Positions 38,301 to 51,920 are shown, counted from the stretch's first letter. The stretch is 64,000 nt of DNA from Fasciola hepatica (GCA_948099385.1 CANUEZ040000031.1:6193001-6257000); one strand, 5' to 3'. A program made the numbers and translations. The notes: generated by a model not told the origin, from the letters alone.

Positions 38301-39170
38301 ACAAAAGGAGGTGTACGGACTAGCAGCGAGATCTGAGGCAACCAACAAGGTAGCCCATGTGAGGGGCTGTGGATCAAGCTGTCATCTGGGACAATGGGAC
38401 CAACCGAACAGAAATGGTGCCCAAGAGGATCAAACTAATGGCAAATGGCAACTGACCAGAACGCAGCCGAGATACTCGGGTAGCCGCAAGATCAATGTTG
38501 ATGTACGGCAGTCTGCAAAAAGGGCTATATAAACGGTTGAATGTGTTTCATGAACATAACTTGTTTGACCGTCCAAATACAAGTGTCCTCACCAGTCTCC
38601 CTGTCTTCGTTAAACTATGACGCCATGAAGTGCACAGCTGGGGACAGTGAACTAATAAACCAAGCGGATTTCAGTCAACCATTGATGTAAAGCCCATCTA
38701 GACGAGAAGCAAAGGTTGTTTGACTTTTGGCTTGGTTATAAAGAATACTCTACGGGTGTCTTGGTAGTTGGTTTCCATGGCTACACCTTGGGGGTCTTAT
38801 GGCTTAGCTCAACGTGTTAACACTAAAGGTAAAATGAAAATAATTGTAGCTGCCACCCACGGTGTCAACCCGACTGGATCATTGACTTTGTCGCACTTAA
38901 CCTTAATTAACTTTATCGAAGTGGTCACATTGTCTAACTACTGGATAGATTTTACCTCTTCCCGTGTCCGACTTACCGAAAGGAGATCGTAAATGTTGAC
39001 GGTGTCACTAAACTAGACATGCATTGGTTCTCTCTCCAATCTGCCACACAGTAATGAACTTGAATAAGTATGAAAAATAAAGAACAACAGAATAAAAAGT
39101 TGTCGTGTCGGTCTTCAAGAAGACTGGCCCATCTTCCTCCGGTTCGAAAATGAAGTGACATATTGTGACT
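35391..39170. other. gene-poor stretch, nothing firmly recognised
   Basis: A CACTGAACTG...ACTGAACTGAA run at 35514-35536 resembles the RTE 3' tail without the element body. A 133-codon frame at 38131-38532 is rich in Q, K and S and has no known domain. No splice-bounded coding block was recognised. Confidence 0.4.
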
Positions 39171-39177
39171 CTATTCA

Positions 39178-39260
39178 GTGGCCGGTGGTGATCGAGTGGT
39201 TTAGCGCGTTTGCTCATGTCCTCAGAGGTTAGGAATTCGAAACCAGCCACCGAAGCCTTT
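39178..39260 (+). repeat. tRNA-like SINE head
   Basis: GGTGATCGAGTGGTTTAGCG (39187-39206) fits an A box region and GGTTAGGAATTCGAAACC (39227-39244) a degenerate B box. It is followed within 20 bp by a hammerhead-like stem and core (39262-39294). Confidence 0.6.
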
Positions 39261-39261
39261 C

Positions 39262-39298
39262 TTGAAAAAAGTTACCCGTGGTGACCGAAACGTCGACA
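39262..39298 (+). ncRNA. hammerhead-like motif with perfect stem II
   Basis: GTTACC (39271-39276) and GGTGAC (39280-39285) form a 6-bp stem II with one G-U pair around the loop CGT. After one C comes GAAACGTC (39287-39294): the GAAA core, the palindromic ACGT as minimal stem III, and the GUC cleavage triplet. The 5' core reads TTGAAAAAA instead of CTGANGA, so this copy should be inactive. The stem II arms resemble those of the motif at 537-578. Confidence 0.55.
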
Positions 39299-39309
39299 AA
39301 CTACCGAAG

Positions 39310-42170
39310 ATTTTGACTGCGAAGTGCTATTGAACATTAAAAATTCCGCCAAGTCTGAATGATGTTATTTTCTGTTCTGAACAATAAAATCCGTTACGTT
39401 TGATCATCAAGCAGTTCTTTACGTGACTGTGTCAGAGGTAGGCTAGATGCATTTCGAACCCCTCAGATGCTTTATTCTGGGTAGAATTGGTTTTCCCAAG
39501 TCGAAATCTAACTCTGTACAAGATCCCAATATAGTGATGAGGCAAGACTTAAGCACACGAAATTTTACGATGCCAGGTAATATCCACTCGCGAGAAGTCG
39601 TAGCAAAAAGGGGGTGCCCTAAAAGCATTTGGTGCCATATATCTGTTCGGAGCAAGCTGGAAAAGAACGATTTAATTGAGCGTGAACTATAAGATTGTTA
39701 GTGATGAGGATAATTTCTATACTTTGAAAGAAAGAATCCTCTCTGTGCTAGTTACAATATAATTGAAATGCTCATTTATCAGAACCACGAAGACATGTTT
39801 CGCGGAAAATGATGGATACCCGCTTCATTGCAGGCCAATGGCTACCGGAGGGAATTTATCACTGAGTATTTAGTGGAAGTTCGAATAAAAGAGAATGATA
39901 TGTACCACATCTGATGCTTCATAACAAATTGAAGCAAATAAGTGCACAAGGATTCCTGATGGCAACGTGAATTTGGATGTGAAAATCTCATCTAAGCGAA
40001 TCTGGTCAAATGTTTTCATCGATTCATGTAGAGAAGTGAGTGTAACTGAGACAATAGGACGAACTGTCCTACACTTTTTGCTATTCAGGAACAGAATTTT
40101 GTCCAGCAAAGTCATCCGTGATGCTTTATTTTGTGCCTCCGGAATTAGGTCATCGATACGTCATTACAATCATGTGACAAATAGTTGATTCCGTCAGCAT
40201 AGTTTTTGCTTCATTTTCCACTAATTTCATATTCAATGATGATTACCTTCCTAGACGTAATCGATAAATAATAAGGTCAATCTACCTCGAGATCCCATCT
40301 TTAACAATGGGCTGGGGATGTTTTTGTGCCTTCAGAAGGAGGGTAGTATTAAAACAAAATTAGTCAGCTCTTTTGTTAATATGGTCTCTAATTACTCCTT
40401 TGTGCAGCAGCCTAGGTGATGCCAGGGTGGCACCTGATCCTATTTCTCAAATGTGCAAACAGCCTTTTTGATTTTGCTACAGAGTTGATCGTAGGCACTT
40501 CTTCACATTTTTGTCTATTCGTGAATTTCAGTATCGAACACAGGTTTCTGATTTGTTTACACTTCTCGCGTCTAGTGCCGGATGATCGAAAATGTATCCT
40601 GCCAAAGTCTGAACAGCCAAATCCAATGGGAAGACAAAAGATACAGTTCGCATAGGATGAACGAGTCGTTTTCACCATTCATCACACCAGGACAAATCGT
40701 TTCAAATTGGCATCGGGTAAAGTATCTTCTGAGTGGATGATCGCTGATACTGTTAGCCACTGCTTAACGAGAATCCTTGCTCGTCTTATCGACCAGCTGG
40801 GCTGTTATTCGTTATTCTGTTGATTCAAACCTTGATCTTGGTTCTTGACAGGCTCTGACGAGCTGACTTCTAACGAGGCTGTGTTGTCAAGCGACAATAA
40901 GCCATTCTATGCCCTTACATTCCCCAGTTCGGTTTAGTCGTCGCAGATGGCTTTACAATTCCTTGTAGAATCACACTCCGTTACCGGTGTGGAAGTGCAA
41001 ACAAAATAACCAAGGCAGGGATTTCCGCTGTTAAGTAATTCTAAGCTTGGACTACTTCACCAATAAAGACTGAATCCTATGGCAGGGCGGCAGCAGCGGT
41101 CCTCCTTTAGACAAAAGGTAGACGCTATGCTTTCAATCTGCAATGTGGTTTCTGAAGATTGAGTGCGCCACGCCTCCAGTGAGTGGTTATTACCGCATGG
41201 TCACTGGAGCCCAAAGGTGAATGCGGATCGATACCGGATGTTCGCTGGAAGAATACTAGGTTAAGGATAGATCCTTGGTAGCCTGATTCCTGGTCGGTTC
41301 CTGCACATGCTGCTGTAGAGTTAAGTCTCGTACTGTCTCATGGACACAGTGGGTGAACCTGGTAGTGGAAGTATTGCTGGTGAATAGTGAAACTCTGCTT
41401 TACAATGCTCTCCATACCCATGCGGGCCCAGTAGGTGCACTGAGATAGCACTTAGAACGCGCACGGCAACGCCTTCTGCGCCTCTGACATTCATCCAGTT
41501 CACAAGAAAAATCAAACACTCAGTCAGAGAAACCTCCGATTTCTTAACATCCGCCGTTAATCAAGTCTCCTTCACAGCAGTGATGAACGGAAACCTAGTC
41601 AACGTTTGGGCTTTCATCTCATCCTGCTTGCATAAATATCCCCGTACATCAGACAGCAACAGATTGACAGATGCCGTCTGGTGGCCCACAGTCCGAAGAT
41701 TCTCTACTGTTATGTGCTGACAGTGCTCCGCGATGTTAGCGAAGACCTACGTAGCTGTATTCTCCTCCGTGCCACACGAATAAAACGTGTTGTCCCTCTT
41801 TTCACCCTGCGCTCTCAAAACTCTGTCAAAGTCTAATTTACTTTATGTCAATCCTCAAGCGAAAGGTTCAGGAGAAAATAAAAAAGGTTGTCCCTTTCAT
41901 TGGTAAGATTTTCTCAGAACCTCTCTCGCCTACTTCTGAGAGCTAACAGCCGACTTCATAGACCAAGGCTGCCCGGGCCTACAGACCGAACTCAGTCAGA
42001 AAGCAGTTCTGGCACAGAATGCGTCCGGTAAGCTGTAATTGAGGTATCTTTCCTCCTGTTATTTCAAAAAGTTACAACGGATACCTTTGCAACAGACGCA
42101 AAGTAGGATATTACCGGGTTTGCCTTCATCACTGAGATTTTCACCGGAAATGTGTTTACTGGGTGGAGCT
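39310..42170. other. gene-poor stretch, nothing recognised
   Basis: About 2.9 kb with only short frames lacking known domains. A somewhat more GC-rich segment at 41080-41500 could be an unrecognised repeat, since it has no match elsewhere in the window. Confidence 0.4.
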
Positions 42171-42171
42171 A

Positions 42172-42415
42172 GTGCATGAGTGCAATGGAAGCGGTGTACA
42201 CCATACCCTCAAAGGTCCTCTGCACTATTGATATGATGGACAACCTGACTCGGGGAAATGAAATAGCAAACCACTTTGTCAGTTTTAGCAGCGAGCCGGA
42301 CGTCAGTAGATTACAATCTATCCACAGAATGCCGGGCTTTGGTGGGCGGATTCGAAAGCCTGACCTCCATGGTAGAAATGAAGCTCCCTGAACCGCTCGA
42401 CCATCAGGAGCTGAA
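42172..42415 (-). repeat. tRNA-derived SINE, minus strand copy
   Basis: On the minus strand a tRNA-like head (GATGGTCGAGCGGTTCAGGG, about 42407-42388) is followed by GGAGGTCAGGCTTTCGAATCC, an A-to-B-box arrangement. The far end reads CATTGCACTCATG near 42176, the same terminus as the copies at 14815 and 23262. Confidence 0.6.
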
Positions 42416-42419
42416 CTGT

Positions 42420-44295
42420 GGTCACGAAAAAAGTACAGCGTAAAGTCTTCATAAATAGGTTCGCATACAGATTGGGCTATTTTTATTTTTCGGGGTGAAT
42501 TTTCGCACAGTGTGGAATTATCCAGTCGTTTTATTCGTCAAATTGTGGAACATTGGCCCGTGGACACACATTATTCATGTAGGTCACGCAAGCACTTTTT
42601 TGCACGGAAGCTGATTTGTACATCGTGTATGATAATTGTCGGGAAAAAACGTAGAATCTACGGACAACAAAAAAATCCGCGGAATTTCTCTTCCGCAGAC
42701 CAAACCGAACTCGTTCCTGAACTTGCTTCCCCTCAACCGCAAATCAGAACTCAATCAGACCAGTAAAAGTTTTCAGACTGTGGATTTTGAATTTCTCATT
42801 AGCTCAAAGTGTATAGTTCAAATGTACAAAGGAATATGATGCAACCTGATGATCGGAATGTAAATTCACGCTTTTCACCAGATTCCAATCAAAAATGTAT
42901 TCAGTTTGCAATTTCGAATCTATCCAGGGTAGCCAATCAATGACTCATGCCGAAATTCAGAGATCGGAACGATACACGTCAAATGTAGTATAGGAGGTAA
43001 CTGTTATCATGTGAAGCATTTTTATTGAGTATCCGTTTATCCTCCAAAATATCATCCAAACAATGTTTTGCTCTGAAAGACGAAACTTTCGTGAGGATAC
43101 TAACGAAATCGTTGATATTAAAATAAACTGGCCGCTCCAATTTTGTCATCGGTAAACACTTTATTGTGTCCCACAATCTTCAGTAGGTGCAAGAGTCACA
43201 TCGTTGAAAATGTCAGTTAAAGGTTCACTTCGTTCCGCAAATGACATACCAGTTGGCATATCGTTTGTTCGATACACCAGCAGCCGAACTCGGTAGTGAT
43301 ATCTCAACCTCCCTCCCAAGAATATGGACCATTTTCTCGATTGCATAATGGTCCGGAATGGTAGGAAACTAATGGACTGTCTCCTTGAATGGTCACCGCA
43401 GATAACCTTCTAGGAAATTCTCTTCCAACCATCTGATGTCAGTTCGTTTGTGGCTTATAACAAAGCAAATAATTTCCCAACGTGATTGTGGTACTCAGTT
43501 ACTTCGAAAAGAGAAAATTTCTGGAGAAGTCACCTTATGGATTATTTTATTCCATGCATGAAACACTATAACCCGCAATGATCATACCCACACCAGAAGG
43601 GAGAAATCACTTATGATTCCAACGGGTTGGGCATGGTGATGAGCCAGGCAACATCGAACTGGTTGGTGTTTACCACCTGCTGTGTGCCTATACCAAATTT
43701 ATTTTTATTCACCTTGTCTTCTTTGGAAATTTTTAAGCCGTAAGGTCCCTGTTTCTGTCGGTCCAAATTTATAAGTCTGGAGAATTTTGTGTGTCAAAAA
43801 GGTGATGAACTTTCCTAAAAATGTTCTGAAAATGTTCTCAGGTTTATCATCCTCAAAATTTCCGAAAAGTAGTTCAGTACTATCTACCAAAATGTCATTC
43901 CATTCATTGTTTTACTCAACCGAAACAGTCGTCTTTCTATTGACGCTTGAGTTGTGTTATGACTGTGCATGACTTTTAGGGGCTATTGCGGCATATCATC
44001 GAAACGCGGCGTCATTTTTTGTTTATTTATGGAAGGTAAAACAAAATCAGATACCATTGCATAAACCGCTCACAGTACACTTACACTACTAACCACGAAG
44101 ATTTCGGAATTTGACGTTCTGGCCTCAGTATCGTTGATTCTATTTTCAGAGACACTGTTCTGCGAATCCGCAAGAAACGTGATCCATGTGTGTGTGCATA
44201 TGAATGCATATAAGCCAGATTGAGCATAGTTGTACAATGCTTTTCAGCTAAAATAAGTAACACCAAAATAAGTAACAGAGCAAAAAAGAATTTCA
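42420..44295. other. gene-poor stretch, nothing recognised
   Basis: Two consecutive minus-strand frames (43346-43161 and 43176-42979) read plausibly as protein but match no family I know. They could be a decayed repeat. Confidence 0.35.
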
Positions 44296-44297
44296 TT

Positions 44298-47130
44298 TCA
44301 GACAGAAAGGCATCCTTGTGTTGTTGAGACAAGTGCTAGAAAAGGAACCACGGAATTCGTACACAAAGACAATCTGCAGGCAAGCAGTTTATACATAGAC
44401 CGAGTCGATGCGTGGGACCGACAAACAGTGAGATTGAAATGCAATGGGTGCGAAGTATCAGAAAGGATTTCCTGTGCACTTGCAATGGATGCTGTTACGT
44501 GGCTAGTGCACAGTTTCAAGACTAAGTAACTTAGGTCTATACCAGGAATAAAACTAATGGATCGTAAGCCTCTGCGAAGAGTGACGAAGTCCTTCTTATT
44601 ATTCCTGGAAAAATAACAAGAGAACAATAATGAAGTATAGGTAGCAAACATTATTTTACAAAAGTGAAAATAACACTGTGGAGCACTAAATTGCCCTAAT
44701 TTTCTAATCTGACACGACCAGGGACACAATTTTCTTACTGAGATTGTAATGTGTAAAGACCAGTGCAGATTACGTTGCAGTATAACATCAAGATATTTCA
44801 CGTGGCTAATGCGTGCGAAGGGAATAGAATGATGGTTGAAGCGTCTTCAATGAGCTGAAAATGAGTAGTGGGAAAAATACACTCTTGATACTTGTTACTG
44901 TTCAGCAGAAGACCAGATTAATTAGAAAAGTTCTGAATATGTGAAAGATTTACAGTGAATTCATCGAAGTCCAATCTATTTGATACAGACCTAGACTAAC
45001 AACCCCATAAGCATATGTAAAGCTGAGGCTGGGTTGGAGACAGACAGATCACTAATGTCTGTTGAAAACAAATTCGGAGAAAAAACAGCAACTTGAAGTA
45101 CACCGGTACTGGTGTAGAGATGTTCGGAGAATTTTCTGCCTGATTTGGTGCATTGAGTTCTTCCAGAGAAATGATCTTTCAACCATTTTAGTAAATATGT
45201 GGGGCAGCCGAAAGGTTCTAGCTTCTTGAGAAGAACCGAGCGTGGTACACTGTCAAATGCAGAAGTGCAGTCAAGCAAAGCATAGCTAACTGACTTGCCG
45301 GAATCGTCGAAGTATTTTGCATCAGGCTGCACAATGGACGCTGTTGAATCAACTGAAGATCTCTTGGGTTTGTAGGCAAATTGTAAATCGTCGGTTGGAC
45401 TTCTCACAGTGGTTTGAAGACGACGCAGCACAACGCGTTCTGCAAGTTTCAATGCACTTGTAAATAGTGCTACTGGCCAATACGTGTTGGGTTCCGTCTG
45501 GATATGGGATCGTTTTGGCATAGAAATAATTGTAGCAGGACACCAACAATCGGGAATGGAATGGGATTCCAGCAAGTTGGTTATTACCGAAATCATCAGA
45601 TCACATAGAGAGCCGGCCTCATATCTGAGGAGCTCCATTGGGAGACCGACTGGACCAGTTAGCCTGGCTATATGTGTTGATGTGAGTAACTTGAAAACCT
45701 CTGTCGATGGTAACGCCTGAAATTCGGGTAAGACAGACAATAAGAAAAAGGGGGAATGGGTCGTCTGATAGTCGTAGAAATTGGACATTGAGACGGCTAG
45801 CTTCTAAATTCACCTTCGAGGGTTTTCTGTCTGACTGCGAAGAGGCTTTACCCCACACCACCTGTGCTTGATATTCCTGGAGTTCAGGATCTACGGGAAA
45901 ATGTTAGCATCAAGGGGTACCATATCGGATTTTACCAAAAGTGACAGTCGACAGACTTCATGTTTGTTTTGCATCTTGTAAACTAGTTCCTTCCTCCTGC
46001 GTAGCTGCTTCAGGTGTGGAGAAACCATTCTTCCAGAGTGGAGACAAACAGCTTCTATGAGATAAAAAGTATTAAAAATCCGCCTAATCACTTCCGTTGT
46101 AAAATGTACGGAAAAATTTGGAGGTGACCAATCTTTTAACCACCTTGTGACAACAGAAAATGAACGGGTGAGTGGTAATATACTGGCTGTAGAGGTGGTT
46201 TTTTGTTCGAAGCGTATCTGTTTGTAATGTGTGCGATAAATTACCTCGGTGAGAGTATATCTTAGGCCTAAGATGTAATATACAGCGATCATTGGTGCTA
46301 ATGGGTGCATTTATCCTGACAAAGACAAGTTCTGAATGGTTGGTGAAGATGTGATCCAACTGGGTTCGCCTCGAGTTAGAGTATGACTGATATTGAGAAG
46401 AATGAAAGACGAAAGGGGAAGTGCTGATGAGTGGTTGAATATTCTCACGAATCATGGGCACATTTAAAGGAACGGATGATTCATAGAAGATTTTAACTGA
46501 GGTTTGTGATCATTGTTGTGCTGTGTAAATGCCACTGATGATGACTTGACCGAATCTAGAGAATCTAAGGCGACATAATACAGGTAAACCATCTATGTCA
46601 TCACATAAGTAGGGGAAACTTACGGAGGACTTGGAGCACCGCTTAGATTTGTCGTAGATAACAACACTGCCAACTTTTTTCTTCTGTTAATGCATACGAT
46701 CCTGACGGCGGCTGGTAAACTCTTCTATTTGCACCGAAGAGTCATTCATACTGTCCTTCATCCAAGTTTCTAAGAAACATGCAGCACAGATATTTCTAAA
46801 GCTGCGGGCCGTGAGCAGGTTTGTAAGATCCGATAGATTGTTATTACATATGGCACTGGGAACAGTAATACTGCTTGGCTTTGTGAATCTAACAGCAGCC
46901 TGCCAACCGACTCTTTTGTGTTTACGTGCACGATGGCTCCAGTTTCGGACTTCGAATAGTGGGCCCGATTTTGTTGTCCAAGCTTGTCTTTCATAGATAA
47001 AAAATGGCTTCAGATAATTACTATGACGTACAGTGTCAACGATGAACTGAATAAAATATGTAGTTCCAAAATACGTAATTCCAAAGGCGTACCAAAGCGA
47101 GGAGAACCGCTCAAAGGGTGGACACAAAAG
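44298..47130 (-). mobile_element. CR1-like non-LTR retrotransposon, long relic
   Basis: The minus-strand order is complete for a CR1-type ORF2. The endonuclease N-terminus, with NNNLSDLTNLLTARSFRNI and CFLETWMKD, lies at 47127-46687. The endonuclease C-terminal block LDHIFTN...CILHLRPKIYS is near 46365-46255, and a linker follows at 46310-45891. The reverse transcriptase (45788-44991) carries YWPVALFTSALKLAER, LDCTSAFDSVPR and STGVLQ; the C-terminal domain is at 44801-44298. Frames change several times. The expected YADD box near 45010 reads YAYG in the best-fitting frame, so the polymerase is dead even apart from the frameshifts. Confidence 0.85.
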
Positions 47131-47989
47131 TCCACGGTGGGTTCACATGAACAGTACGGATAAATGGCTACGGCCCAGCAGGACTTGAGTCAGTTGTGTG
47201 GCGTACCGGTTCCTGAATTAATTGAATTGCTTGTAATGCGGAAGGCTTTATACGGGCCTTAGTTCAACGCATCTGTTGAGTGAATTTCTTCGAAGCCTGG
47301 CACACATCGAAAAGGTAATTGGTTACTGGGTTGCCTGAAATCCTAAGAATTATGTTGGAGTCATCAGCTTGAGGAGATGGGCTCGCACATTGTCCATAGA
47401 CAGCCTGGTTCGTTCAACAGACCGTACATTGGCTCGAAAAGCAGCTAGCACGTTTTACGCCTGCCCTGAATCGAGGACTATTTTGGAATCCATGAACTCC
47501 ACCGAGGGACCCGCAAACTGTCAAAAGTTGCCCTAACCGAGTCAGCCAGTTGGGCTGGAACCAGACCAAGTAGCCAGATGAACAGTTAGTGAATAAAAAT
47601 TGAACCAATATGTTTTCATGCAAGGACTTGCTTGAACGACGTATTTTATAACAGCAAACTGAAATAATTTGTAGGCAGAATACTTTTATCTCTGGAGCCA
47701 ATGAGACAAATCAAGACAGTCAGTACCATCTTCGAGTGTGTATTCTTGTAGGATGTATGTTACCGCAATGACCAGAAGATGAAATTATCGGGAACGATCT
47801 TGTTCGCTGTTGGACGCTTGATTTGTTCACGATCGATTCACCAACCATTATTCTTTCTCGGCCTCCGCACATTGTACGTCCACCACCCTGTTTTCTATTG
47901 GTTTTCATTTGTTCGTACCTAACTTAGGTAAAAGCACTTACAGTACAGACAAATGTCTGCGATATGGTCATCATAATCATCATCGTACA
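47131..47989. other. spacer between two minus-strand elements, nothing recognised
   Basis: About 0.86 kb. It may hold the 5' UTR of the CR1-like relic at its left edge. No gene was seen. Confidence 0.35.
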
Positions 47990-49050
47990 GCGTTAAACAG
48001 TAGGGCAAGCCCCACTGACCACTGCCTTTCTCACCATGTTGCACGTTGAATTAGAAAGTATGAATATACAAGATGGACAGGGAGTGGACCTATATGGGTG
48101 GGAAAAGAAAAGAATGCCCTAGTAGCCAACACACGGAATACACAGTCTAACTGTACAAACGTATACCGATCAAACATTCTGATTCGATGGAAAGTGACAA
48201 AACGATCGCCACTGTTCGCGGTTCGCAGCCATATCCTTCAGTGTCTCCAGCCAACTGGTAGACGGATCTTTTGGACCCCAACCGCGAAGACATGAAGCAC
48301 CTACTTTTCCTAAGTTCGGTGTACATTTTCTCATTGCTGGCTGCCACGTCATCTGTTAACCTCCACGTGGTCTCTTCCACTCCTTAGGAGGGGTGGAGAA
48401 TAGGACACGGTACGGCAGACGTGTGTTTGCCATACGTAACACGTGTCCCAACCAACGAAGTCTACTAAGCCGGATACGCTGTGACAGAACGTTCTCTGAA
48501 TTAGTACCCAATACTCGATTTCTTACCTCATCGTTGCTTACTCGGCTACTCCACCCAATCCTAGCGATACTACGTAAACATCGATGGTCGAAAACCTCAA
48601 GACGACGAATATCTTCAGCACGCAGACTCCAAGTTTCGCAACCATACAACAAAACTGAACGCACAGTGGCACAGTATACACGACCTTTCAACTTCAGTGA
48701 AATATCAGATCGGCGCCACAGGTGCTTCAGTCCAGCGTACGCCGCTCGAGCTTTGGATATCCGCGTACTCACCTCTACTACTGTGCTCTCATCCGTCGTC
48801 ACGCAGCTACCGAGGTAGGTGAAGTGATCGACAACTGCCAGCACCTCCCCATCGAGCATAAAGCTCGGAATCGTTGACATCCAGTCTTGTAACATCACCT
48901 TGCACTTTGAAGGTGCAAAGCGCATGCCAAGTGGAGCTACAGCTCTTGCGAGTCTATCTAGTGCACATTGAGCATATTCCATGGATTCCAACAAGCAGAC
49001 AACGTCGTCTGCGTAATCTAGGTCACATAGCTTTTCACCATATGGTCGTT
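47990..49050 (-). mobile_element. RTE-like retrotransposon, best preserved 3' part
   Basis: On the minus strand the coding part runs open from about 49055, just 3' of an in-frame stop, through YADD (49015-49004), GMRFAPSKCKVMLQDW, FTYLGS, YGCETWSLR, HRCLRSIARIGW and LRWLGHVLRM to 48356. It then shifts frame and ends with the GWGPKDPSTSWLETLKDMA block near 48270-48200. The catalytic aspartates and the whole C-terminal domain are intact, which makes it younger or less decayed than the other RTE copies here. The upstream palm, fingers and endonuclease are missing (5' truncation). Confidence 0.85.
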
Positions 49051-49059
49051 TTACTTGTT

Positions 49060-51095
49060 ACTCGATTGTGCATTTGATTACGAATACAATGTTTGCCTTG
49101 ACTTTTTTCTCGTAGCCGAAGTGGCATCTGCCAACAATGTTGGCCTGGTTGTGTTTCATCCATAAATACGCAACTAGAAAACCTATTTACACACTAGCAC
49201 ATACATACAGATATTTTCGAAACTGATAGATACGGGTGTCGGATAATCACATTTTGTGCTTGTACAAGACAGCATCAGTGCGGAACTTCATAATTTCATT
49301 TTTACCATAACCAACAAGTTGCTGTAAGGTTTCAGGACAACAACTACTATGGTCCGCTTGCATACAGTGAATAGCTTCAATGAAAATGCAGACGAAACCA
49401 TATTTTTTCCACTCCACTTGGACCGCAATTATGACGGAATGTGAGCCTTTGGAGGAAAATGGAACAAGATTTTTTATTATTGAATTAACTCAAATATTAC
49501 CCGGAACACGACGTTCATACTTGAGGTGGAATTTTTGGTCTGTATTTATTCTTCAAGACTTTTCAGTGCGATCTGCCGAAAGTTCACCATGAGGATGGTG
49601 AAATAACACTTTATCTTGTGCCGCATCACAAATTGCGTTGTTGACTCAAATGATCAGTGTGTAGGTAGCCCTTTTACTAATCATCTTAGAACTGAGAACG
49701 TTTTGAGATCACTTTCAAATCTGCTCCAGCAGAGGTTAATTGTGTGAGTTGGACCTTGAAGAGGCCCGTACAAGTCTGGTAGTGAGTAATTAACGAACAA
49801 ATCGTTCTGCGTGACTTCATATACAAACCATTCATGAAAAAACTTGAATTTTTATCCTGAAAAATCATTACCTACCTAGATAACTTCTCTTTGTTGAACT
49901 GGGAGACTTGTTCAGTCGTAAAGCTGTAGAATTCATGAACTTCGGGGATATCTCGAATTGAAGTGCACCAAAAAAGGTAAATTTGTTTTGTTCCAATCCG
50001 AATCAATAACGGTCGTTCTCAAGGTAAATAGACTTTCAGCGGGACAGTTTTTCCGGGAAAATTCTTAAACCAAGGGATATTTTTCTGTGCCTTCTAAGGC
50101 TCATCACATACCAAACAGTCATACGCGAAATAAACCAGCTGACAAAATGACAGACCTAGTGATTCGAATCCCCCCCCCCCTGGTGAAACCAGTACGTACC
50201 CTGTTGGGTTTGCACTGCAGCAATCGTATCACGTAATATTAGCCGCATTGAAAATTACCACCACCTTAAGTCCAACAGGGAGCGAGAGAGCCTGAGAGTA
50301 TTGTGGGACTGGATAGGGAAAAGGGATTAATGGCAATTTTTTTAACCTGAGGTCCATAAAATTATCCTATCCACTCAACTTGCTAATTTTTTTACCTATG
50401 AAATATGTACTTGGGTTAGTTCCTCTATTACTTATCCAATAATTAGTACTGATATTCGCGTTAATACAATGAGCAAGAAAAGGCCAAATAACTCCTTATT
50501 ATAGGCCTCGGCACTTCTACTTCGATTCCCTTTATGCAGATGCTGACAAAAATCTGCTTCAGTGGATCGTTTGATCCCACTTGTGATAACAAAATGAGCA
50601 ATTAACGAAGCTCGCTCAAATGACCCTGAAGCCATCTCTCACAATGATGCTAACTGGAATTCCCATTTATTTCGGAATGTTCAACAGTCATCTTTCAGGA
50701 GCAGTTGTATAGAATATATAATGTGAGTTTTCTAAATTATAGAAGAAATTATGTTGACCTTCTCTTATTAGCACAACCGTGAAGGCTATATTGGACGAGG
50801 AAACGGCTTCGACCAAAATATTTAGGCAGTAAACCGATCTAATTATTACCTAGGATAATTTATGTGATCTTTTCGACCGATTCAGTAGTATTTCCATACC
50901 CTATTGCACTTTTATTAGCTTTGCTCATAGCCTTTACCCTAGCAACCAAGTTCACATACATTTGATTATCCATAGCTCAGCAAAGAATTCAAGCAAATAA
51001 GAGAAAAATTTGAATCAAGATCGTTTCCCGAAGGCCTCATATACCTTCACGAAGCGCAAACTATACACCAAGTAAATTTTTGTACTCATCGCAAT
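49060..51095. other. gene-poor stretch, nothing recognised
   Basis: About 2 kb of AT-rich sequence with a 10-base C run at 50171-50180 but no supported gene or repeat family. Confidence 0.4.
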
Positions 51096-51097
51096 CG

Positions 51098-51275
51098 ACA
51101 CTACATGTATATTCATATATACATTTATAAATGCACATACAAAAACTTGCAAACAAGTACGTTCATACATTCACATATATATTTATATGTATATATTGAT
51201 AGTAAGTAGTACGTAAGTATATATATATATTCATATTTATAAAAGCTATATATATATATATATATTTATATATGA
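51098..51275. repeat. AT-rich low-complexity tract
   Basis: Imperfect ATATAT, TACATA and TTATAT units. Its right end is the AT tail of the minus-strand repeat that follows. Confidence 0.75.
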
Positions 51276-51920
51276 CTTTTACATCCCTCTGGTTTCAGGT
51301 TGTGCCAGAAAAACACGGTACAATAGGGGAAGACTGGACGGATACAGTTCGATTCCGTGATTTGCTTGCGGGCGCAGTACTGTCAGGTTGTTCCGACCAA
51401 CACAGGTGGATTTCTGAGGGGTCCAAAACCGGAGCTTTCTGCTATCCAAAGCTTGACCCACAATGCAAAGGGAACCAGTGACTGATTGCTCAATTAATAC
51501 AACCTTTGGATAAGGTCAAACATTGTGTACCCAGTACACCCTCCGCCAAAGATGACGGTGAGCATAGTGCTATGTGGTTCTTACGCCGTCTGTGGTTAGT
51601 TCGAAGTCAGAGCTTAGCTATCTCCTTCAGAGTGAAGATCAGTCAGTCCGATGGAGAGTGCCGAGATTTCCTCCTGGTCCTCACAATTTAGTGGAAATAC
51701 CTCCGACTTGAGAAGATAAATTGCAATACTTCCTCAATAGAAGCTGTTTGAAGATTGCATTCGTTTGAGAGAATTCCCAGAGGTGTTCATGGCGAGTAGC
51801 CACCTTGGTGCCTAAAACACTCACCTCTGACCCTACTGAGGCTGACACAAACACACAAATCTACTTGTTATCAGGTGAACACTTAGGCAACTGAAGTATG
51901 AAGTGTGCTGTGAGCTACCA
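51240..51920 (-). repeat. AT-tailed dispersed repeat, minus strand copy
   Basis: The reverse complement matches 10500-11254 block for block, ending CTGAAACCAGAGGGATGT and then an AT run. The orientation is opposite to the copy at 10470. No protein or pol III box was recognised. Confidence 0.7.

Noticed and set aside
38131..38532. 133-codon frame rich in Q, K and S
   Set aside because: No splice-site context, no family resemblance and composition typical of spurious frames.
46424..46450. CTGATGA with a nearby GAA on the + strand
   Set aside because: GAAT instead of GAAA, and it lies inside CR1-like coding sequence. Chance match.
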